Positions 1 through 6,370 of a stretch of DNA of 13,096 bases are shown here, piece after piece. The stretch lies in NCBI GenBank assembly GCA_035650495.1, contig DASRHK010000182.1:1-13096 (forward strand), written 5' to 3'. Under the pieces are notes generated by a model. It had not been told where the DNA came from. It was given only the letters and a program-made list of their open reading frames with translations, and did not search any database. The position numbers and the translations under genes were made by a program. Every line of letters starts with the position of its first letter. Positions within the stretch are counted from its first letter, which is position 1. The stretch comes from DASRHK01 sp035650495. GTDB taxonomy: Bacteria > Pseudomonadota > Gammaproteobacteria > Nevskiales > Nevskiaceae.

Positions 1-39
1 AAGACCTTGACCGGCGAATACGGCGGGAGGTCCCTGTGA
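1..39 (+). CDS. C-terminal tail of an unidentified upstream gene (5' truncated)
   Basis: Frame 1 is open from the window edge to a TGA at 37-39 and reads KTLTGEYGGRSL. Eleven of its twelve sense codons end in G or C, as in the real genes here, while frame 2 stops at once. The stop overlaps the GTG start of the next gene in a GTGA arrangement, typical of a co-translated operon. Twelve residues are too few to assign a family. Its position ahead of a membrane sensor kinase suggests it belongs to the same operon, but that is inference. The alternative is that this stretch is simply leader sequence. Confidence 0.45.
   Translation, partial: KTLTGEYGGRSL
25..30 (+). promoter_or_regulatory. Shine-Dalgarno site for the first sensor kinase
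   Basis: GGGAGG lies five bases before the GTG at 36. The same frame is open upstream to the window edge, so this site, together with the hydrophobic segment that begins right after the GTG, fixes GTG 36 as the start. Confidence 0.7.
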
Positions 40-2192
40 AGCCGCTCATCGCGCTCGTTGTCGTCCTGTCGATCGCCGTCGTCGCCACGCTGGCGATGCG
101 CACCTACACGGCCGGCGGCGAAGAGAGATTCCAGGCCTCGCTCTGGCAGGCCAAGCAGCTGGACGGCAACTTCAAGCAAGACCTCCTGCGCATGCGCTTC
201 TCGCTGCTCAGCACCTACGACAACTTCGAAGCGAACAAGCAGGCGATGCACGAAGCGCTCGACGGCCTGCAAAGCCTGCCCGCGTTCGTCAGCGACGGCG
301 GACGCAGCAGGATCCTGGCGGCGCTGCAGCGCGAGGCGTCGTTGATCGATCAGCGCTCGCAGCTCGTGGAGCGCTTCAAGTCGCAGAACGCCGTCGTGAC
401 CAATTCACGCCGCTACCTTCCGATCGCCGTCGGCGAGCTGCAGAGCCGGCTCGGCAAGTCCGCCGCCGACATCGAGCTGGGCCGCGCGACCGCCGAGCTC
501 TCGCGCGTGATGCTGATCAGCTTGTCGAACAACGACGCCGATCTCGACGTGCTGGTGAACGACGCCACGATGCCGCTGCGCGCGTGGCTCGAGCGCCATC
601 CGCAAGGCCGCGACGTGTCCGCGGTCCGGACCCTGCTCCGCCATGCGCGGACGCTGTTGACGGGAAAAGCGCGGCTCGAGTCGCTGACGGCGGAGCTGGT
701 TTCTCTGCCGACCACCGAAGTGATCGAGCAGCTCTCGGGCCTGTACGAGCACGAGGTGAGCGCCTCGCTCGGCCGAGCGCGCAGTTATCGAACGGCGCTC
801 TACGGTGTCGGCGGATTGCTGATGGTGCTCGTGCTCGGCACGTTGCTCGGATTGCGCGCAACCAATGCGCGGCTGGAGCAGCGGGTGCTCGAGCGCACCC
901 ACGCTTTGGCCGGCAGCGAGATGCGTTTCCGAACCCTCGCGACCGCCGCGCCGATCGGCATCTTCCAGACCGACGCGCAGGGCCAGGTCATCTACACCAA
1001 TCCCCATTGGAGCGCGATCTCGGGAATGCCCGCGGAAGCTGCACTGGGCGAAGGGTGGCACATCGCGGTGCATCCGGCGGACGCGGCGAGCGTGCGCGAA
1101 ACCTGGGCCGCGACCGCGCGGGAGGGCACCGGCGTGGATCGCGAATTCCGCTTCCTGCGGCCCGACGGCACGGAGCGCATCGTGCATGCGCGCTCCGCGG
1201 TGGTCCGCGACGAGCGCAGCGGCATTGCCGGCCATGTCGGCACGATCGAGGACATCACCGAGCGCCGCCGCTCCGAGCTGCGCCTCAAGGAAGCCCATCA
1301 GCGGCTGCTCGAGACGTCGCGCTTCGCCGGCATGGCCGAGATCGCCACCAATGTGCTGCACAACGTGGGCAACGTGCTGAACAGCGTGAACGTCTCGGCG
1401 AACCTGGTGCTCGATGCGCTCAAGAATTCCCGCACCGCGGGCTTCGCGCGCGTCGCGACGCTCTTGCGTGAGCAGCGCGCCGATCTCCCGGGATTCTTCG
1501 CGAGCGAGCGCGGCCGCCAGCTGCCGGATTACGTCGCACAGCTCGCCGACTACCAGGGCAAGGAGCAGGAAACCCTGATCGGCGAGGTCGGCCTGCTGCG
1601 CCAGAACATCGACCACATCAAGGAGATCGTGGCCATGCAGCAGACCTACGCCAAGGTCGCCGGCGTGATCGAGACCGTCGATCTCGGCGAGCTCGTCGAG
1701 GATTCGCTGCGCATGAACATCGGCGCGCTGGCGCGGCATCAGGTCGCGCTGGAGCGCGCGTTCGAGCCCGTGCCGCCGATCACGCTCGACAAGCACAAGG
1801 TCCTGCAGATCCTCGTCAACCTGGTGCGCAACGCGAAGTACGCCTGCGACGAGTCCAACCGCACCGACCGCAAGGTCACCCTGCGTGTATGGCGCGACGG
1901 TGCGAACGCTTGCGTCGCGGTGAGCGACAACGGCGTCGGCATCGCGCCCGAGAACATGGCGCGGCTGTTCCGGCATGGCTTCACCACCCGCAAGCTCGGT
2001 CACGGCTTCGGGCTGCACAGCGGCGCGCTCGCGGCCAAGGAAATGGGCGGCCGGCTGCACGCGCACAGCGACGGACCTGGCGCCGGCGCGACCTTCACGC
2101 TCGAGCTGCCGCTCAACAACTCCAACAACTCTTCTCCACATCCACCCACGCCCGCCGCGGCCGATGCGGGATCGGAGGCCGTGCATGCATAA
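36..2192 (+). CDS. Membrane sensor histidine kinase: helical sensory region, PAS, atypical H-box, HATPase
   Basis: This is a 718-residue inner-membrane histidine kinase. Transmembrane segments at about 4-20 and 252-273 enclose a roughly 230-residue, largely helical periplasmic region that resembles the DAHL-type sensory domain by eye. A cytoplasmic PAS domain spans about 291-412. The likely phosphoacceptor is H442 in VLHNVGN, a variant H-box without the usual HExxTP. The ATPase domain follows, with N-box LVNLVRNA (593-600), DNGVGI (631-636) and a HGFGLHSG G2 box (656-663). About 157 residues separate H442 from N-box N599, against 117 in the two hybrid kinases downstream. The C-terminus is an Asn/Ser/Pro-rich tail (694-718) whose coding DNA also carries the ribosome-binding site of the next gene. 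There is no receiver domain, so phosphate must pass to another protein, most simply one of the REC proteins encoded next. The kinase assignment is firm; the ligand is unknown. Confidence 0.92.
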   Translation: MKPLIALVVVLSIAVVATLAMRTYTAGGEERFQASLWQAKQLDGNFKQDLLRMRFSLLSTYDNFEANKQAMHEALDGLQSLPAFVSDGGRSRILAALQREASLIDQRSQLVERFKSQNAVVTNSRRYLPIAVGELQSRLGKSAADIELGRATAELSRVMLISLSNNDADLDVLVNDATMPLRAWLERHPQGRDVSAVRTLLRHARTLLTGKARLESLTAELVSLPTTEVIEQLSGLYEHEVSASLGRARSYRTALYGVGGLLMVLVLGTLLGLRATNARLEQRVLERTHALAGSEMRFRTLATAAPIGIFQTDAQGQVIYTNPHWSAISGMPAEAALGEGWHIAVHPADAASVRETWAATAREGTGVDREFRFLRPDGTERIVHARSAVVRDERSGIAGHVGTIEDITERRRSELRLKEAHQRLLETSRFAGMAEIATNVLHNVGNVLNSVNVSANLVLDALKNSRTAGFARVATLLREQRADLPGFFASERGRQLPDYVAQLADYQGKEQETLIGEVGLLRQNIDHIKEIVAMQQTYAKVAGVIETVDLGELVEDSLRMNIGALARHQVALERAFEPVPPITLDKHKVLQILVNLVRNAKYACDESNRTDRKVTLRVWRDGANACVAVSDNGVGIAPENMARLFRHGFTTRKLGHGFGLHSGALAAKEMGGRLHAHSDGPGAGATFTLELPLNNSNNSSPHPPTPAAADAGSEAVHA
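2174..2178 (+). promoter_or_regulatory. Shine-Dalgarno site that fixes the start of the REC-PAS-kinase
   Basis: GGAGG sits six bases before the ATG at 2185. The frame is open back to 1975, but the upstream part is a shadow of the first kinase. The receiver begins about ten residues after ATG 2185, as expected for an N-terminal REC domain. Confidence 0.75.
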
Positions 2193-3951
2193 CAAGCCAA
2201 CCACTGCGAATCGCCGGATCCTGGTCGTCGACGACAACCAGGCGATCCATCAGGATTTCCGCAAGATCTTCGGCGGCAACGCAGAGGCCGATACCGCGCT
2301 GTCGGCCGCGGAAGCAGCGTTGTTCGGCGAGCCGCAGGCGAAAGTCGCGCCGACGGTGTTCGACATCGACTCGGCCTACCAAGGCCAGGAGGCGCTCGAG
2401 ATGGTGCACCGTGCGCGCGCCGCGGGCCGCCCGTACGCGATGGCCTTCATGGATGTGCGCATGCCTCCGGGATGGGACGGCGTCGAGACGACCGCTCACG
2501 TGTTCGCTGCCGATCCCGAGATCCAGATCGTCATCTGCACCGCCTATTCGGATTATTCCTGGGCCGAGATGCACGACAAGCTCGGCCACACCGACCGGCT
2601 GGTCATCCTGAAGAAGCCGTTCGACAACGTCGAAGTGCTGCAGCTCGCCAACGCGCTCACCGAGAAGTGGCGCCTCGCGCGAAGCGCCGCCGAGCACGTC
2701 GAGGATCTCGAGCAGCGCGTCGCCAGCCGCACCGCAGAGCTCGACGCCACCAACGCGCAGCTGCGTGCGTTGCTCGAATCGACCAGCGCGGTGCCGTGGG
2801 AAATGGACCGCGACACGCGCGCGTGCCGCTACATCGGCAGGCAGGTCGAGAGCCGCTGGGGCTGGCCCGCATCGCGCTTCGCCGAGCCGGGCTTCCTCGT
2901 CTCCTGCGTTCACGCCGACGACCGCGAGAAGTTCGACGCCGCGCTCGCGCGGCTGACCAACGCCGGCGAGGTCGAGGTCGAATGCCGGTTCCGCAAGTCC
3001 AACGGCGGCGAGGCCTACGTGCGCAGCCTGATGAGCCGCGGCGTCGACTTGCCGACCATCGTGCGCGGCGTCTCGATCGACCTCACCGCCCAGAAGAAGC
3101 TCGAAGAAGAGCTGCGCCAGGCGCAGAAGCTCGAGTCGGTCGGCCGGCTCGCCGCCGGCATCGCGCACGAGATCAACACGCCGGTGCAGTTCGTCAACGA
3201 CAGCTGTCACTTCCTGCGCGACGGCATCGCCGATCTCGCCAGGCTGGTGAAGGCGTATCAGCAGATCGTCGCGGCGCAGGCCAAGGGCGAGCTCGGTGGC
3301 GACGCCGCGCTCGCACAGGCGCGCAGCGCCGAAGTCGCCGCGGATCTCGAATATCTCGCCGAGGGCCTGCCGTCGGCGGTGGATCGTTCGCTAGACGGCC
3401 TCCAGCGCGTCGCGACCATCGTGCGCTCGATGAAGGACTTCGCGCACGCCGACAATCCCGATCTCGCGGCGGCCGACCTCAATCGCGCTATCCAGAGCAC
3501 GCTGGTGATCGCGCGCAGCGAATACAAGCAGGTCGCCGAGGTGAAGACCGATCTCGGCGAGCTGCCGCCCGTGATGTGCCATCTCGGCGAGCTCAACCAG
3601 GCCGTCCTCAACATCGTCGTCAACGCGGCGCACGCGATCGGCGATGCGAACAAGGGAACCGGTCGCGTCGGTCTCATCACGGTGAGCACGCGGCTCGACG
3701 GCGACCAGGTCGTGATCGACGTTGCCGACGACGGCCCCGGCATTCCCGAGGCGATCCGCGCAAAGGTGTTCGAGCCGTTCTTCACCACCAAGGAGATCGG
3801 CCGCGGGACCGGCCAGGGCCTCGCGATCGCCCGGTCGGTGATCGTGGCCAAGCACCACGGCGAGCTCAACTTCGATACGCAGGTCGGGAAGGGCACGACG
3901 TTCCACATCCGGCTTCCGCTCGATCCCCGGCAGGTCGCGCTCGCCGCATGA
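2185..3951 (+). CDS. Soluble REC-PAS-histidine kinase
   Basis: This 588-residue cytoplasmic protein has no transmembrane segment or signal peptide. The receiver spans about 11-155, with acidic D16/D17, phosphoacceptor D90 (MAFMDVRMP), T119 and K144. D17 to D90 is 73 residues, against about 45 in a standard receiver, because of an Ala-rich insertion of about 28 residues after the first helix. A coiled coil (about 163-195) leads into a PAS-like domain (about 187-303). The dimerisation helix carries H328 in IAHEINTP. ATPase motifs are N476/N480, DDGPGI (515-520) and GTGQGLAIAR (541-550). The H-to-N spacing of 152 residues is long. A receiver ahead of a kinase suggests that phosphorylation by another kinase, such as the membrane kinase upstream, gates this enzyme. 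The start overlaps the previous gene by 8 bases, and the stop forms ATGA with the next start. Family confidence is high; partner identity is inferred. Confidence 0.93.
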   Translation: MHNKPTTANRRILVVDDNQAIHQDFRKIFGGNAEADTALSAAEAALFGEPQAKVAPTVFDIDSAYQGQEALEMVHRARAAGRPYAMAFMDVRMPPGWDGVETTAHVFAADPEIQIVICTAYSDYSWAEMHDKLGHTDRLVILKKPFDNVEVLQLANALTEKWRLARSAAEHVEDLEQRVASRTAELDATNAQLRALLESTSAVPWEMDRDTRACRYIGRQVESRWGWPASRFAEPGFLVSCVHADDREKFDAALARLTNAGEVEVECRFRKSNGGEAYVRSLMSRGVDLPTIVRGVSIDLTAQKKLEEELRQAQKLESVGRLAAGIAHEINTPVQFVNDSCHFLRDGIADLARLVKAYQQIVAAQAKGELGGDAALAQARSAEVAADLEYLAEGLPSAVDRSLDGLQRVATIVRSMKDFAHADNPDLAAADLNRAIQSTLVIARSEYKQVAEVKTDLGELPPVMCHLGELNQAVLNIVVNAAHAIGDANKGTGRVGLITVSTRLDGDQVVIDVADDGPGIPEAIRAKVFEPFFTTKEIGRGTGQGLAIARSVIVAKHHGELNFDTQVGKGTTFHIRLPLDPRQVALAA

Positions 3952-5165
3952 GCCCTGCCGCCGCCAGCGCAGTCGACACCCGCAACAGCGTGCTGTTCGT
4001 CGACGACGATCCGGGCATCCTGGCCGGATTGCGCGACGCGCTGCGCAAGTACCGCAGCCGCTGGCGCATGACGTTCGTCGACAGCAGCGAAGCGGCGCTG
4101 CGCGTGATGACGCAGCAGCGGTTCGACGTCATCGTCTCCGACATGCGCATGCCGCAACCCGACGGCGCCTCGCTGCTGACGCGCGTCAAGGCGCAGTACC
4201 CCGGCATGACGCGCATCGTGCTCTCGGGGCATGCCGACAAGGCATCGATCGTACGCACGCTGCCGGTCGCGCATCAGTTCCTGGCCAAGCCCTGCGATCC
4301 GGAGCAGGTCGGCCTGGTCATCGAGCGTGCGTTCGCGCTCAATCAGCTGCTCAACGACGAGCGCCTGCGCGGCCTCACCGGCGGGCTCGACAAGCTGCCA
4401 TCGCTGCCGCAGTGCTATCGCGCACTCACCGAGGCGATGGAGCGCGAGGACGTTCGCGTCGACGAGATCGCCGCCATCGTCGAGCGCGACCCCGCGATGT
4501 CGCTCAAGGTGCTGCAGCTGGTGAACTCGGCGTACTTCGGGCTCGCACGGCGCGTCACGTCGCTCAAGGAAGCGGTCGTCTATCTCGGCGTGGAGCTGCT
4601 GCGCAGCCTCGCGCTCGGCTCGCAGGTGTTCGGCTCGCTCGACGCCGACGCGCTCGCTGCCTGCGGTCTCGATCGATTGCAGGAGCGCTCCCTGCTCACG
4701 GCGACGCTGGCGCGGCGGTTCCTGCGTGACACGCCGCTGCGCGACGAAGCGTTCACGGCTGGACTGGTCCACGACATCGGACGCCTCGTCATCGCCGTCT
4801 GCCTGCGCGCGCGCTGCGAGCAGGTCGTCGCGATCGTTCGCGCGAGCGGCCGCACGTTCGCCGCAGTGGAGCGCGAACTGCTCGGCGTATCGCATGCCGA
4901 GATCGGCGCGTACTTGCTCGGGGTCTGGGGCTTGCCGGCCTCGATCGCCGAAGCCGTCGCCTGCCATCACCATCCGAGCGGGGTTCCGCACGACGCCCTC
5001 GACCTGGCCGGCGCTGTGCACGTCGCCGCTGCGATCGCTTCCGAGCGGCTCGAGCGGGTGGGAAGCCTCGCCGCCGACGACGCGATCGACGCGGATTTCC
5101 GCGCGCGCCCCGGCATGGCCGCAAAGATCGATCAATGGCGGCGCATCGCCGCCGAAGAATTCTAG
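3948..5165 (+). CDS. Response regulator with HDOD output domain (REC-HDOD)
   Basis: The protein has 405 residues. The receiver spans about 13-130 and is complete: D19-D21 acidic pocket, D65 phosphoacceptor (VSDMRMP), S93 in place of Thr, and K114 (LAKP). An HDOD domain covers about 147-335: it opens with LPSLPQCY, continues with DPAMSLKVLQLVNSAYFG and retains a VHDIG pair (H275/D276) and a CHHHP stretch at 339-343. HDOD domains are HD-superfamily relatives that mostly act as non-enzymatic signalling scaffolds, so the output is probably protein-protein contact. The remaining roughly 70 residues resemble the helical tail usual in the family. The ATG overlaps the preceding stop (ATGA) and no strong ribosome-binding site precedes it, which points to translational coupling. 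It is a natural phosphate acceptor for the kinases encoded on either side. No DNA-binding domain is present. Confidence 0.93.
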   Translation: MSPAAASAVDTRNSVLFVDDDPGILAGLRDALRKYRSRWRMTFVDSSEAALRVMTQQRFDVIVSDMRMPQPDGASLLTRVKAQYPGMTRIVLSGHADKASIVRTLPVAHQFLAKPCDPEQVGLVIERAFALNQLLNDERLRGLTGGLDKLPSLPQCYRALTEAMEREDVRVDEIAAIVERDPAMSLKVLQLVNSAYFGLARRVTSLKEAVVYLGVELLRSLALGSQVFGSLDADALAACGLDRLQERSLLTATLARRFLRDTPLRDEAFTAGLVHDIGRLVIAVCLRARCEQVVAIVRASGRTFAAVERELLGVSHAEIGAYLLGVWGLPASIAEAVACHHHPSGVPHDALDLAGAVHVAAAIASERLERVGSLAADDAIDADFRARPGMAAKIDQWRRIAAEEF

Positions 5166-5180
5166 AGAAGGCGCACCCTC

Positions 5181-6356
5181 ATGAATGCAATCGCCGATTT
5201 CAAGCCCGCCCTCGAGCAGACTCGCATCAAGGTCCTGTGCGTCGACGACGAGGCCAACGTGCTCGCGTCGATGGCGCCGCACCTGCGACGGCGCTGCGAC
5301 ATGCTCGGCGCGATCAGCGGCGACGCCGGCCTCGAGGTGCTGCGCGCCAATCGCGACGTCGTCGTGATCATCTCCGACATGCGCATGCCGGGCATGGACG
5401 GCGCGTCGTTCCTGGCCAAGGCGCGCGAGGTCGCGCCCGACGCCACGCGCCTGGTGCTCACCGGACAGACCGACCTGGCGAGCGCGATCCGGGCCGTCAA
5501 CGAAGGACGCATCTTCCGATTCCTCACCAAGCCGTGCTCGCCGGTCGATCTCCTCGCGGCGATCGAAGCCGCTGCGGAGATGCACCGTCTGGTCACTGCC
5601 GAGCGCGTGCTGCTCGAGCAGACCCTGCACGGATCCATCAAGACGCTGAGCGACGTGCTCGCGCTCACCAACCCGCTCGCCTTCGGGCGCGCGGCGCGGC
5701 TCAAGCAGAACGTGAGCGAGATCGCCGACCGGCTCGCGTTGCGCGAGCGCTGGCAGGTCGAAGTGGCGTCGATGCTGTCGCAGCTGCCCGGCATCGCGCT
5801 CGACGAAGCCACTGCGGCGAAGATCTATCACGGCCAGCCGCTCGACGAAGCCGATCGGCGCGCCTATGCATCGGCATGCGCGATGGCCGAAGGCTTGCTC
5901 GCGAACATCCCGCGCCTCGAGCTGGTGCGCGAAATGCTGGCGCGGCTGTGGGGAACCGGGACTGGCGGCCCGATTCCGCTGATCGCGCAGCGTGCGCTGG
6001 TGGATCAAGGCGTGGCGATGCTGCAGGTCGCGCAGGATTTCGATCTGCTCGAGGCGCGCGGCGCGAGCGTGTCGGAAGCGCTGGCGACCCTGCGCGCGCA
6101 GCCGGGCCGCTATCGCGCCGAAGTCCTCGATGCGCTGTGCGCGATCCGCGGGGACGCGGGCGCAGCGGCGGAGATCCGCGAGTGTCCGCTCGGCTCGGTG
6201 CGCCCGGGAATGGTGTTCGTCGAGGACGTCAAGCTCTCGACCGGCGCATTGCTGGTTCCGCGCGGCTATGAGGTGACCCAGAGCCTGATCGAGCGCGTCC
6301 GCATGTTGCGTCCGGGTGCGGTGAAAGGCCTGGTGCGCGTGCGCGTGAAGGCGTGA
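5181..6356 (+). CDS. Response regulator with degenerate HD-GYP-like domain
   Basis: The protein has 391 residues. The receiver (about 16-135) is intact: D22/D23, phosphoacceptor D66 (ISDMRMPGMDG), T94 and K117 (LTKPC). The rest (about 140-391) follows the order of an RpfG-type HD-GYP protein but lacks the catalytic residues. Where HD-GYP enzymes have LLHDIGK it reads MLSQLPGIA (198-206), and the GYP loop is reduced to GTGTGGPIPLIAQRAL (258-273). A C-terminal module (about 330-391) with a GSVRPGMVF segment closes the protein. With the metal ligands gone, c-di-GMP hydrolysis is not expected, so the domain is more likely a binding or adaptor module. The ATG lies 15 bases after the previous stop and is preceded by AGAGAAGG at 5164-5171. 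The stop overlaps a possible GTG start of the next gene. The REC call is certain; the degenerate HD-GYP call rests on motif alignment by eye. Confidence 0.9.
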   Translation: MNAIADFKPALEQTRIKVLCVDDEANVLASMAPHLRRRCDMLGAISGDAGLEVLRANRDVVVIISDMRMPGMDGASFLAKAREVAPDATRLVLTGQTDLASAIRAVNEGRIFRFLTKPCSPVDLLAAIEAAAEMHRLVTAERVLLEQTLHGSIKTLSDVLALTNPLAFGRAARLKQNVSEIADRLALRERWQVEVASMLSQLPGIALDEATAAKIYHGQPLDEADRRAYASACAMAEGLLANIPRLELVREMLARLWGTGTGGPIPLIAQRALVDQGVAMLQVAQDFDLLEARGASVSEALATLRAQPGRYRAEVLDALCAIRGDAGAAAEIRECPLGSVRPGMVFVEDVKLSTGALLVPRGYEVTQSLIERVRMLRPGAVKGLVRVRVKA

Positions 6357-6370
6357 GGCCGAGCCGGGCC

